Below, in pieces: positions 55,353 to 63,730 of a stretch of DNA of 64,000 bases. The first letter of the stretch is position 1. Each line of letters opens with the position of its first letter. Under the pieces are notes generated by a model that ran no database searches, was not told where the DNA came from, and worked only from the letters and a program-made list of their open reading frames with translations. The stretch lies in assembly GCF_003058325.1 (NCBI RefSeq), contig NZ_CP028843.1:1355501-1419500 (forward strand), in the 5' to 3' direction. The stretch comes from Methylobacterium currus. Lineage in GTDB: Bacteria > Pseudomonadota > Alphaproteobacteria > Rhizobiales > Beijerinckiaceae. Made by a program: the position numbers and the translations under genes.

Positions 55353-55770
55353 CGAAGCGTCTATTCCACGAAATCATAGGGAGCGACACACTCTAAGTTT
55401 CGTACGAAGATAAATCAATTGCCGTTTGACAGGCGGATCGGCATAAGATCTGACAGATAATCGTCTAAAAATTCTTATTTATGTTATGTCTTGGCGTCTG
55501 TATTTTCAAAATATCCAAAAACCACAAGATTATCGATTCATATGAAATGGATGTTATTTAAAAATTCGCGATATGTTCTGGATCATCTCGTTGTGCGAGG
55601 AGGGCATCATCGAGCGTCGCAGTTTCGGCCCGGACCGAGTGAGCGCTGGCGCCCCCTAAAAATTGACAATCCGACCCGGATCACCGACACGGGCGCCCGC
55701 CGCGACCGGCGCCGGTCGGGCTGCCCGGCTGGCGCCGAGGGCGTCGGGTTCCCCGGTTCGGAGCAGTGCA
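55353..55770. other. AT-rich intergenic region upstream of arnT-like gene
   Basis: About 420 bases; 55400-55620 is AT-rich with several short A/T runs and no supported gene. It joins GC-rich DNA sharply near 55620. Likely the edge of a transferred segment plus the promoter of the ArnT-like gene. Confidence 0.45.
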
Positions 55771-57540
55771 TTGACGAGCCTTGCCGCCGGGCGCCGCCCC
55801 GGCCGCGCCGCCTCCGTGGGCCTCCTCGCGGAGCGCCTCCTCGATCTCGGGGCGCGCAGCCACGGGGCGGCCTGCGCGCTGCTCGTCGTCCTGTCGCTGG
55901 TCTGCTTCCTGCCGGGCTTCGCCTCGCTCCAGCCGATGGACCGGGACGAGCCGCGCTTCGCCCAGGCCTCGAAGCAGATGCTCGAATCGGGCGACCTCGT
56001 CGATATCCGCTTCCAGGGCGAGGCCCGGCACAAGAAGCCGGTCGGCATCTACTGGGCCCAGAGCGCGGTCGTCGCCGCCGGCGAGGCGCTCGGCGTGCCG
56101 GGCGCCCGCACGGCCATCTGGCTCTACCGGATCCCCTCGCTGATCGGCGCGGTCGCCACGGTGCTCTTCAGCTACTGGGCCGCGCTCGCCTTCCTGCCGC
56201 GGCGCCATGCCGTCCTGGCCGCCGCCCTCGTCGGCGCCTCCGCGATGCTCTCGGCCGAGGCGCGGCTCGCCAAGACCGACGCGCTGCTCACCGCCTGCGC
56301 GGTCGCCGCCATGGGGGCGCTCGCCCGCGCCTGGCTCACCCGCGCGACGGCCACCCGGCTGCCGAACGCCACAATCCTGACCTTCTGGCTCGCAGTCGCC
56401 CTCGGCATCCTGGTCAAGGGGCCGATGGTGCCGATGTTCGCCGGCCTCGCGGCGCTCTGCCTCTCGGTCCTCGCGCGCTCCGGCGCCTGGCTGAAGGCGC
56501 TCCGGCCGGGCCTCGGCGTCGCCCTGGTGCTGGCTCTCGTGGCGCCGTGGTTCGTCGCCATCGCGGTCAAGAGCGGCGGCGCCTTCTACGGCGAGGCGGT
56601 GGGCCACGACATGCTCGGCAAGGTCGGCACCGCCCAGACCCAGCACTGGGCGCCGCCCGGGACCTACCTCCTCGTCATCTTCGCCACCTTCTGGCCCGCG
56701 GCGGCCTTCGCGGCGATGGCGCTCCCCTTCTGTTGGGCGAACCGCCGGGAGGACGGGATCGCCTTCCTGATCGCCTGGGTGCTGCCGTCCTGGCTGGTCT
56801 TCGAGGCGGTGCCGACCAAGCTGCCGCATTACGTGCTGCCGCTCTGCACGGCGCTCGCGATCCTCGCCGTCACGGCGGTCGCCCGCGGAGCGGTCCACCG
56901 CGACCGGCCGGGAGCGCGGCTCGTGGCTTTGCTGGTGCCGTTCATCCCCACCGGACTGACGGTGGGCCTGTGCATCGCCACCTGGCGCCTCGACGGGGCG
57001 ATCCCGTGGGCGGGGCTGCCGCTGCTCGTGGCGGCGAGCGCGGTGGCGTTCCTCGCCTGGCGCGCCTTCGTGGACGGTTTGCCCGAGCGCGCCCTCGCCG
57101 TCGCGGTGCTCGCCGGGGCGCTGCTGGGCCCGGCGGTGTTCGGGCTGACCCAGCCGGCGCTCGCCGCCCTCAAGGTCTCGCCGCGGCTCGCCGCCTTGCG
57201 CGACGCGCTGCCCTGCCCGAATCCGAAGGTCGCGACGCTCGGCTACCGCGAGCCGAGCCTGGTCTTCCTCACCGGCACCGACCTCGCGATGCTCGATTCC
57301 GCCGAGGAGGCCGCCGCCTTCCTCAACCAGGGCGGCTGCCGCCTCGTCTATATCGAGGACCGCTTCGCCAAGGCCTTCACGGCCGCGCGAGCGGCCGGCG
57401 CCGCGCGAGCGGCCGGCGCCGCGCAATCGGCCGGCACGGCGAATGCCGGCACCCCGCCGCAGCCGGTCGGCCGCGTGACGGGCTTCAACATCAACGGCGG
57501 CAAGCCGGTCGGCCTGTCGGCCTATGCGGTGACGCCGTGA
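55771..57540 (+). CDS. ArnT-like glycosyltransferase (PMT/GT83 family)
   Basis: This 589-residue integral membrane protein uses polyprenyl-phosphate-linked sugars. The periplasmic catalytic loop 1 carries MDRDEPRFAQASKQMLESGD near residue 55, with the DE-R catalytic motif, followed by GEARHKKPVGIYWAQ. About ten membrane helices run to residue ~480 and a soluble C-terminal domain begins near TLGYREPSLVFLTG. TTG 55771 is favoured because GGAG sits 8 bases upstream. TTG 55663 would add a Pro/Arg-rich lead. The C-terminus has an Ala/Gly repeat (ARAAGAARAAGAA). GT83 enzymes add aminoarabinose or galacturonic acid to lipid A or core. Confidence 0.88.
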   Translation: MTSLAAGRRPGRAASVGLLAERLLDLGARSHGAACALLVVLSLVCFLPGFASLQPMDRDEPRFAQASKQMLESGDLVDIRFQGEARHKKPVGIYWAQSAVVAAGEALGVPGARTAIWLYRIPSLIGAVATVLFSYWAALAFLPRRHAVLAAALVGASAMLSAEARLAKTDALLTACAVAAMGALARAWLTRATATRLPNATILTFWLAVALGILVKGPMVPMFAGLAALCLSVLARSGAWLKALRPGLGVALVLALVAPWFVAIAVKSGGAFYGEAVGHDMLGKVGTAQTQHWAPPGTYLLVIFATFWPAAAFAAMALPFCWANRREDGIAFLIAWVLPSWLVFEAVPTKLPHYVLPLCTALAILAVTAVARGAVHRDRPGARLVALLVPFIPTGLTVGLCIATWRLDGAIPWAGLPLLVAASAVAFLAWRAFVDGLPERALAVAVLAGALLGPAVFGLTQPALAALKVSPRLAALRDALPCPNPKVATLGYREPSLVFLTGTDLAMLDSAEEAAAFLNQGGCRLVYIEDRFAKAFTAARAAGAARAAGAAQSAGTANAGTPPQPVGRVTGFNINGGKPVGLSAYAVTP

Positions 57541-57572
57541 TCCAGCCCGTGATCCAGCCCGTGATCCAGCCC
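57537..57572 (+). repeat. Three 12-bp tandem repeats at the GT2 gene start
   Basis: GTGATCCAGCCC repeated three times (the last with a slightly changed end), overlapping the arnT stop as GTGA. Each copy offers an in-frame GTG, so translational coupling from arnT is possible. Confidence 0.75.
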
Positions 57573-57593
57573 TTGCAGGAAGGCCCGCACGCC

Positions 57594-58355
57594 ATGCCCG
57601 ATCGGGAGGCGATCCGCCTCAGCGTCGTGGTGCCGGTGAAGAACGAGGCCGGCAACATCGCGCCCCTCGTCGCCGAGATCGTCGCGGCCTGCGCCTCCTT
57701 GAGCCCGTTCGAGATCCTCTACGTCGACGACGGCTCGACCGACGCCACCCCGGCGGCCCTGGCGGACTTGCAGTCACGCCATCCGGAATTGCGGGTGCTG
57801 CGCCACCGCGAGAGCTGCGGCCAGAGCGCGGCGGTGCGCACCGGCGTGCTGGCGGCGCGCGGCGCGCTGGTGGCGACCCTCGACGGCGACGGCCAGAACG
57901 ACCCGGCCTTCATCCCGGCCCTGGCAGCGGCGCTCCTCGCGGCCGGACCGGGGGCGGGGCTGGCCCAGGGCCAGCGGGTCGGCCGCAAGGACGGGCGGCT
58001 GAAGATGATCCAGTCGCGCATCGCCAACGGGGTGCGGGGCCGCATCCTCAGGGACGCGACGCGGGATACCGGCTGCGGCCTCAAGGTCTTCCGCCGGGCG
58101 GTGTACCTGCGCCTGCCCTATTTCGACGCGCTCCACCGCTTCATGCCGGCCCTCGTCGCCCGCGAGGGCTTCTCCGTCGTCCATGCCGACGTGGTCGACC
58201 GGCCGCGCTTCACCGGCCGCTCGAATTACGGCCTGTTCGACCGGCTCTGGGTCGGCATCCTCGACCTCGCCGGGGTGTGGTGGCTGATCCGCCGCCGGCG
58301 CCGGGTGCCGCAGGTCGTGACGAATGAGCCGGCCGCGACGGCGGAGACGGAGTAG
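57594..58355 (+). CDS. Polyprenyl-phosphate glycosyltransferase (GT2, DPM1/ArnC-like)
   Basis: This 253-residue GT2 enzyme begins LSVVVPVKNEAGNIAPLV and has EILYVDDGSTDATPA near residue 40 and VATLDGDGQNDP near 95 (DxD). Its RDTGCGLKVFRRAVYLRLPYFD region near 160 is typical of Dol-P-mannose/ArnC-type synthases. It would charge a polyprenyl phosphate with the sugar that the ArnT-like enzyme transfers. ATG 57594 has GGAAGG upstream; GTG 57537 overlapping the ArnT stop is an alternative start. There is no C-terminal membrane pair, so it is a soluble or peripheral form. Confidence 0.85.
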   Translation: MPDREAIRLSVVVPVKNEAGNIAPLVAEIVAACASLSPFEILYVDDGSTDATPAALADLQSRHPELRVLRHRESCGQSAAVRTGVLAARGALVATLDGDGQNDPAFIPALAAALLAAGPGAGLAQGQRVGRKDGRLKMIQSRIANGVRGRILRDATRDTGCGLKVFRRAVYLRLPYFDALHRFMPALVAREGFSVVHADVVDRPRFTGRSNYGLFDRLWVGILDLAGVWWLIRRRRRVPQVVTNEPAATAETE

Positions 58356-58359
58356 CCCG

Positions 58360-58686
58360 ATGGTCGCCGACATCATGCACGGGCTCAGCGCCTATTTCTG
58401 GTCGCTGTTCACCGGACCCGTCGACCTCGTGCTGATGGTCGGCCTCGTCGGGCAGGGGCTGTTCACCGCCCGCTTCCTGGTCCAGTGGATCGCCAGCGAG
58501 AAGGCGGGGCGCAGCGTGATCCCGCTCTCCTTCTGGTTCCTGTCGCTGGGCGGCTCGGCGGTGCTGCTCGGCTACGCGCTCTACCGGCGCGACCCGGTCT
58601 TCATCCTCGGCCAGAGCCTCGGCACGGTGATCTACCTGCGCAACCTCGCCCTGGTGTTCCGCGAGCGGCGCAACGCGCGCGCGTGA
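58360..58686 (+). CDS. LAB_N-domain small membrane protein
   Basis: A 108-residue protein with three membrane helices: LVLMVGLVGQGLFTARFLVQWIASE, then FWFLSLGGSAVLLGYALYRR, then ILGQSLGTVIYLRNLALVF. The QWIASEKAGRSVIPLSFWFLS pattern matches the LAB_N (lipid A biosynthesis N-terminal) family. It starts 4 bases after the GT2 stop with GGAGACGGAG upstream, so it is the third gene of a unit. Such small proteins often accompany polyprenyl-P-sugar synthases, perhaps as flippase subunits. Confidence 0.82.
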   Translation: MVADIMHGLSAYFWSLFTGPVDLVLMVGLVGQGLFTARFLVQWIASEKAGRSVIPLSFWFLSLGGSAVLLGYALYRRDPVFILGQSLGTVIYLRNLALVFRERRNARA

Positions 58687-58719
58687 GGGGCGCCCCGGTC
58701 CCCGGGGCGCCGGGCTGCG

Positions 58720-59148
58720 TCAGCCCTTCTTCTTGTAGTCGAAGGCCGGGGCCTTGTTCAGGTCGTCCTTGGTGGCGTTCACGCTCGCCTTCCAGCCGTC
58801 GCCGTCGCGGAACAGGGTCACGCTGTCGGGGCTGACCGCGACGTAGCGCTCGCCGATGCCGAGGAAGCCGCCGACGCCGAGGATCACCGCCTGCACGGTC
58901 TTGCCGTCGATGATCACGAGGTCGGCGATGTCGCCGACGGAGTCGTTCTGGGCGTTGGTGACCTTGGTGCCGAGGAGGCGCGAGGTCACCGCCGCGGCGG
59001 GCTCGAGGGTGATGAACTGCACCGTGGCGGACTTCACCGGCCGGGTCGTCATCGCGCCGGTCGCGTCCGGCTGCGTCGCGGTCTGGGCCATGGCGGACCC
59101 GCAAGCGAGCAGGAGGGCGGCCGTCGCGAGGGCGGTCTTCAGCGTCAT
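58720..59148 (-). CDS. Secreted PRC-barrel domain protein
   Basis: This 142-residue protein has a signal peptide (MTLKTALATAALLLACGSAMA, cleavage after residue 21) and one PRC-barrel-like domain (~45-115): TSRLLGTKVTNAQNDSVGDIADLVIIDGKTVQAV. The GVGGFLGIGERYVAVSPD segment near 90 is frequent in alphaproteobacterial periplasmic PRC proteins. GGAGAG upstream fixes ATG 59148. Function is unknown, presumed envelope-stress related. Confidence 0.82.
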   Translation of the reverse strand: MTLKTALATAALLLACGSAMAQTATQPDATGAMTTRPVKSATVQFITLEPAAAVTSRLLGTKVTNAQNDSVGDIADLVIIDGKTVQAVILGVGGFLGIGERYVAVSPDSVTLFRDGDGWKASVNATKDDLNKAPAFDYKKKG

Positions 59149-59335
59149 GGGACAACTCTCCGGGGAGACCCGCGCCCGTGGGGCGGCGCGGGCCGTGCTC
59201 AGAACGGGCCCGCACCGGCCGGGTTCCGCATCGTCAGGTTTTACGGCGACCGATGCGCGGCGGCCTGGTGCAACACGGCCACGCCGCCCCATCTAGGGGC
59301 TTCCGCCGCGCGAGGCGGCGAGACAGGGGAACCAC

Positions 59336-59623
59336 ATGGACGGTCACGTATACGGAGCGCTCGGTCAGCCGGGCGTCGGCTTCCTGATGGCCATCGTCAT
59401 CGGGGCGCTGGCGGGCTGGCTGGCGGAGCGCTTCATGAACTCCAACATGGGCCTGCTCGGCAACATCGTGCTCGGCATCATCGGCGGCGTGGTCGGCAAC
59501 TTCCTGGCGGCACAGTTCCACATTCCGATCTTCGGGTTCTGGCGCAACCTCTTCTCCGCCACCATCGGGGCGGTCATCGTCATCGCGGTGGTCCGGGCGG
59601 TCCGGGGCGAGCGGCGCTACTGA
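59336..59623 (+). CDS. GlsB/YeaQ/YmgE-family stress membrane protein
   Basis: A 95-residue protein with three membrane helices: GFLMAIVIGALAGWLAERF, then LGNIVLGIIGGVVGNFLA, then LFSATIGAVIVIAVV. The GALAGWLAxxF / GIIGGVVG pattern defines the transglycosylase-associated GlsB family, small stress-inducible inner-membrane proteins. GACAGGGGA precedes the ATG. It is divergent from the PRC-barrel gene. Confidence 0.9.
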   Translation: MDGHVYGALGQPGVGFLMAIVIGALAGWLAERFMNSNMGLLGNIVLGIIGGVVGNFLAAQFHIPIFGFWRNLFSATIGAVIVIAVVRAVRGERRY

Positions 59624-59877
59624 CCGCTGGAACCGTCGCGCCGGGAACCGCAGCACCTGGCGACGGCCAGCCCGAACGGGCGCCGGCGCAAGTCCCGGTC
59701 GATGGACCTGTGCCGGACGCCTTCTCAGGACCGCGACGGTACACATGCGTGACGCGCCGCGCGGCGGCGCGTCACGCCCCATTTGCCCCGGCGGCCCAGA
59801 CATCTTAAGTCACCGTTGCGCCGCGAGGGGTTCGCGGACGCCTCTTCGTCTCGAAACCCCTTGCCGCCTCGGATCCC

Positions 59878-60840
59878 ATGGCCGTCGTCCTCGATCTCCT
59901 GCGCAACGACCAGCGCCCGCGTCACCCGGAGAAGGCGCACCGGCCCGACCAGCCGATCCTGCGCAAGCCGGACTGGATCCGCGTCAAGGCGCCGGGCTCG
60001 CCGAAATGGGCCGAGACCAACGCCATCGTGCGCGAGAACAAGCTCGTGACGGTGTGCGAGGAGGCGGGCTGCCCCAATATCGGCGAGTGCTGGGAGAAGA
60101 AGCACGCCACCTTCATGATCATGGGGGATACCTGCACCCGGGCCTGCGCGTTCTGCAACGTGCGCACCGGGATGCCGGAGGCCCTCGACGCCGCCGAGCC
60201 CGAGCGCGTGGCGGAGGCCGTGGCCAAGCTCGGCCTGCACCACGTCGTCATCACCTCGGTCGATCGCGACGACCTCAAGGATGGCGGCGCAGCCCATTTC
60301 GCCGCGGTGATCGGCGCGATCCGGCGCCTCAGCCCCACCACCACCGTCGAGATCCTGACGCCCGACTTCCTGCGCAAGGACGGCGCCCTCGAAGTCGTGG
60401 TGGCGGCGCGCCCCGACGTGTTCAACCACAACCTCGAGACCGTTCCGTCGAAATACCTGACGGTCCGCCCCGGCGCCCGCTACTTCCACTCGATCCGCCT
60501 GCTGCAGCGGGTCAAGGAACTCGATCCGACCATCTTCACCAAGTCCGGGATCATGGTGGGGTTGGGCGAGGAGCGCAACGAGGTGCTCCAGCTGATGGAC
60601 GACTTGCGCTCGGCCGAGGTCGACTTCCTGACCATCGGCCAATATTTGCAGCCCACGAAGAAGCACCACCCGGTGCTGGCCTTCGTGACGCCGGATGCGT
60701 TCAAGGCCTACGAGACCACGGCCTACGCCAAGGGTTTCCTGCTCGTCTCGGCGACGCCGCTCACCCGCTCCTCCCACCATGCCGGCGAGGATTTCGCCCG
60801 GCTCAAGCAGGCCCGGCTCGACCGGCTGGGGACCGTCTGA
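59878..60840 (+). CDS. lipA: Lipoyl synthase
   Basis: This 320-residue radical SAM enzyme inserts sulfur at C6 and C8 of protein-bound octanoyl chains. The auxiliary cluster motif C-x4-C-x5-C appears as [12 protein letters not shown] near residue 60 and the radical SAM motif as CTRACAFC near 86. [35 protein letters not shown] and a C-terminal [14 protein letters not shown] are typical, with the distal RSS motif. Its targets here would be the lipoyl domains of pdhB and pdhC, which lie about 30 kb away. RatA starts 4 bases after its stop. Confidence 0.97.
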   Translation: MAVVLDLLRNDQRPRHPEKAHRPDQPILRKPDWIRVKAPGSPKWAETNAIVRENKLVTVCEEAGCPNIGECWEKKHATFMIMGDTCTRACAFCNVRTGMPEALDAAEPERVAEAVAKLGLHHVVITSVDRDDLKDGGAAHFAAVIGAIRRLSPTTTVEILTPDFLRKDGALEVVVAARPDVFNHNLETVPSKYLTVRPGARYFHSIRLLQRVKELDPTIFTKSGIMVGLGEERNEVLQLMDDLRSAEVDFLTIGQYLQPTKKHHPVLAFVTPDAFKAYETTAYAKGFLLVSATPLTRSSHHAGEDFARLKQARLDRLGTV

Positions 60841-60844
60841 CCCG

Positions 60845-61300
60845 ATGCCGAGCTTCCGCACCACCCGCACCGTCCGCCACAGCGCGACGGAGATGTTCGA
60901 CCTCGTCGCCGATGTCGAGCGCTACCCCGAATTCCTGCCGCTCTGCGACTCGCTCCGGGTGCTGCGCCGGCAAGAGGGCGAGGACGGCACCGAGACCCTG
61001 GTGGCCGATATGGGCGTCGGCTACAAGGCGATCTCGGAGCACTTCACCACCCGGGTCCGCCTCGACCGGCCGAACCTGAAGATCCTGGCCGAGTATATCG
61101 ACGGCCCGTTCCGCCATCTCGAGAACCGCTGGACGTTTCGCGAGGCGCCGAACGGCGGCTGCACGGTCGAGTTCTTCATCACCTACGAGTTCAAGAGCCT
61201 GGCGCTCGGGCTGCTCATGGGCAAGATGTTCGACCGGGCGTTCCGCAAGTTCACCGACGCCTTCGAGAGCCGGGCGGACCGGTTGTACGCGCGGGCGTGA
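60845..61300 (+). CDS. RatA/COQ10-family START-domain protein
   Basis: A 151-residue single START-like domain: RHSATEMFDLVADVERYPEFLPLCDSLRVL near 10-40, then VRLDRPNLKILAEYIDGPFRHLENRW and a C-terminal helix GKMFDRAFRKFTDAFESRAD. The family binds ubiquinone or polyketides (COQ10) and includes RatA. It starts 4 bases after lipA, and this lipA-ratA linkage is normal in alphaproteobacteria. Confidence 0.93.
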   Translation: MPSFRTTRTVRHSATEMFDLVADVERYPEFLPLCDSLRVLRRQEGEDGTETLVADMGVGYKAISEHFTTRVRLDRPNLKILAEYIDGPFRHLENRWTFREAPNGGCTVEFFITYEFKSLALGLLMGKMFDRAFRKFTDAFESRADRLYARA

Positions 61301-61370
61301 GGCGTCGCGCAGACGTGACCGCTCCATGCCCGATCGGCATGGTTAGTCGAAGAGATCGCCCCCTCCATGT

Positions 61371-61403
61371 CATTCCGGGGCCGCGCAGCGGAGCCCGGAA
61401 TTC
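61371..61403. repeat. REP-like interspersed inverted repeat, copy B
   Basis: Stem ATTCCGGG / CCCGGAAT around a GC-rich middle CCGCGCAGCGGAG. It resembles the element at 41757-41793 and is of the kind scattered through Methylobacterium and Bradyrhizobium intergenic DNA. Confidence 0.65.
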
Positions 61404-61574
61404 AAAAGCGCAAGTGGTTTAGAATTTAGCGGGCCCTGTTCGCCTTCTTCTGAAACATCAGCGATTCCGGATCCCAGGCTCAGCTGCGTGGTCCCTGGAC
61501 AAACGTTTTGTTTTGATCAGTAGACGCCCATTTTCTACACGCGGGGAGCAGAGGGTTTTCAAGCAGGAGAAGCC
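61404..61574. promoter_or_regulatory. AT-richer upstream region of the hicB remnant
   Basis: 171 bases with T-rich stretches near 61505-61540. No HicA-like frame is present. CAGGAG at 61563-61568 is the ribosome site for the hicB frame. Confidence 0.35.
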
Positions 61575-61962
61575 GTGATGACGAAGGTGGCCATGTTGAT
61601 CCATGGCGAGCCCGGCCATTACGGAGCCTCCTTCCCGGATTTTCCCGGCGCGACCACCGCCGCGGACGATCTCGACGCGCTTTACGACAAAGCCGCCGAG
61701 ATGCTGTCCTTTCACGTCGGCGGGATGCTCGCGGACGGTCTCGAGGTACCCCCGGTCCGCTCGCTCGATGTGCTGCAGGACGATCCGCTGTTTCGGGAGG
61801 ATGCTGCGGACGGAATGGCGGGCGTCCTCGACGTCGATCTTCCGAGGAATACGGTGCGGGTCAACCTGACGATGAACGAAAGCGACCTGCGCCGCCGAGG
61901 GGGCCTACGAGACCCGCTCGGGCTGGCTCGTCCGGGCTACCAACGCCCAGCTCCGCAAGTAG
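61575..61962 (+). pseudogene. Frameshifted HicB-type antitoxin (orphan)
   Basis: The N-terminal ~100 codons give a HicB-like fold (YGASFPDFPGATTAADDLDALYDKAAEML is split over a beta sheet and helix; VRVNLTMNE begins the C-terminal DNA-binding part). Then the frame shifts: near 61885-61898 the reading changes by +1. The new frame continues EGAYETRSGWLVRATNAQLRK to TAG 61960, the normal HicB ending. The original frame runs on to 62003 with no homology. No hicA toxin is next to it. It is an orphan, probably decayed antitoxin; an indel or a sequencing error would explain the break. Confidence 0.6.
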
Positions 61963-62031
61963 GTCAGGTTCCGGACGGGGGACGCCGCGCAGCGAAGCGC
62001 TGACGTCCCACGGGCTTATCGAACCCGCCGC

Positions 62032-63402
62032 CTACCGCCCCGTCGTCAGCACCGCCCCGAGATCGATCCCGCTCCCCATCGCCAGATAGCCCGCCCGGTT
62101 CGGGTGCAACCGGTCGCCCTTGCCGCCGGTGGTGCTCTCCGGGACCATCTCGGGGCGCAATCCCCCGGTCGCCGGGTCGAGGGTCGCGGCGTCGAAATCC
62201 ACCACGGCGTCGAACACCCCCGATCCGCGCAGGAAGGCGTTGAGGCCGCGGCGCTTCTCGTCCTGCTCGGGATGGCCGTGGGCGGCGCTGGAGCTGCCCT
62301 TGGCCGAGGTCAGGGTGGCGCCGATCACCCGCACGCCGGGGAGGCGGGCGCGCAGGCGGGCGACGCCCTCGCGCATCCCGGCCTCGACCGCAGGAAGCGA
62401 GGCCTCGCCGTTGCGGCTGAAATCGTTGATGCCCTCGAGCCAGATCACGCTGGCGACCCCCGACAGCCCGATCACGTCGCGGTCGAGGCGGGACAACGCC
62501 GAGGGCCCGCCCGGAAAGGGCTTCTGCGCATTGTACTCCGCCGGGCCGACCACCTGGTTGCCGCCGATGCCGGCATTCACCACCGAGACCCGGTTGCCGA
62601 GCTGCGCGTGCAGGCGGCGCGACAGCACGTCGGGCCAGCGGTCGTCGCCGTTCATCGTCGAGGCGGTGCCGTCGGTGATCGAATCGCCGAAGGCGACCAC
62701 GACCGGGGTCGGCGCGCTCACGGCCATGTCGACGGCGTCGACGAAGAACCACGAGGCGGTCGAGTACGGGAAGGCGGCCTCGCCCTCGTCGGCCCCCCGG
62801 GCGCCGGCCCCCGGCGCGGTGGCGTAGGAGGTCTGAAGCGCCTTGGCGTGCCAGGTCATCGGCCCGCTCGCTCCCACGACGTGGAGCGAGACGGCGAGCT
62901 TGCGCCCGGCGAGCAGCGGCGCCTCCGGGTCGGCCGCGAAGGGCAGGGCGACCGGGTCGGACCAGGCCTCGCCCCCGGGCGGGACCGTGACCCGGTCCTG
63001 GCCGGAGAACCGCACCGGGCGGTTCGTCCCCGGCACCAGGGCCGCGCCGCCGAGCTGCAGTCCGGCATGGACGCCGTCGAGGGTGAGAGGCTGCGTGCCG
63101 AAGGCGTTGGAGATCCGCAGGCGCGCCTCGCGGCCCCAGACGTCCGGCCGCAGCACCAGCCGCAGGGTCTGGTCGCGGGCGCCCGCCGCCGGGTCCGGGA
63201 AGGCGAAGGACAGGTCGGGCTGGGCGGAGGGATTGCCGACCGGGTAGGGGCCCTGGACCGAGCCGGCCCAGGCCGTCGCCCAGGTTCGTGCCTCGGAATT
63301 TCGTGCCTCGGAGTGTCGCCCGTCCTGCGCCCGGGCCGGGGCGGCGCACAGGAGCCCGAGACCGATCGCGGCCAGAGCCGCAGCAGCGTGCCAGCGCATC
63401 AC
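62032..63402 (-). CDS. Secreted SGNH/GDSL hydrolase
   Basis: A 456-residue esterase. The signal peptide (RWHAAAALAAIGLGLLCAAPARAQ, cleavage near residue 25) is followed by a beta-sandwich-like N-terminal domain (~40-220). The SGNH domain has block I VVAFGDSITDG near 235 (catalytic Ser), block II VNAGIGGN near 263, block III IWLEGINDF near 310 and block V GDRLHPNRAGY near 430 (Asp and His). This two-domain layout occurs in carbohydrate deacetylases and rhamnogalacturonan-type esterases. Start ATG 63402 or 63399. A 15-bp duplication near 63283-63310 encodes ARNSE. Confidence 0.9.
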   Translation of the reverse strand: MMRWHAAAALAAIGLGLLCAAPARAQDGRHSEARNSEARTWATAWAGSVQGPYPVGNPSAQPDLSFAFPDPAAGARDQTLRLVLRPDVWGREARLRISNAFGTQPLTLDGVHAGLQLGGAALVPGTNRPVRFSGQDRVTVPPGGEAWSDPVALPFAADPEAPLLAGRKLAVSLHVVGASGPMTWHAKALQTSYATAPGAGARGADEGEAAFPYSTASWFFVDAVDMAVSAPTPVVVAFGDSITDGTASTMNGDDRWPDVLSRRLHAQLGNRVSVVNAGIGGNQVVGPAEYNAQKPFPGGPSALSRLDRDVIGLSGVASVIWLEGINDFSRNGEASLPAVEAGMREGVARLRARLPGVRVIGATLTSAKGSSSAAHGHPEQDEKRRGLNAFLRGSGVFDAVVDFDAATLDPATGGLRPEMVPESTTGGKGDRLHPNRAGYLAMGSGIDLGAVLTTGR

Positions 63403-63730
63403 ATCCTCCCGTCGCGGGCGACTGTCGCTGCGCCCCTGCCGTCAGGCAGAGCATGGCGGGCGGAAAAGCGCCAGCCCGGGGAGCGGCCGGCTCAAGAAGT
63501 CGCCAGCCCGTGCGTGGAATGTGTGCTGGAACACGCCGGAGAGCACCGCCCGCGCCTATCATCCGGCCACTTCGCGAGGTCCGTCGCCGCAGCAAGATCG
63601 TCCGGCGATCGGCCGCGGCATCGTCGTTCCGCCGCGACCCTCCAAGACGACCCGACTTCTTGCGACCCGGCACGCTTGACGGCCCGCGCGAGGCTCCGGA
63701 GTCCCACCCTGATCGTGAAGGGGGTGCTCG
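63403..63730. other. Intergenic region, no gene seen
   Basis: 328 bases between the GDSL esterase and the rightward partial gene. No frame with protein character. AAGGGGG near 63717-63723 serves the next gene. Confidence 0.4.

Noticed and set aside
61404..61574. A hicA toxin gene upstream of hicB
   Set aside because: No frame of HicA size or pattern exists here on either strand.
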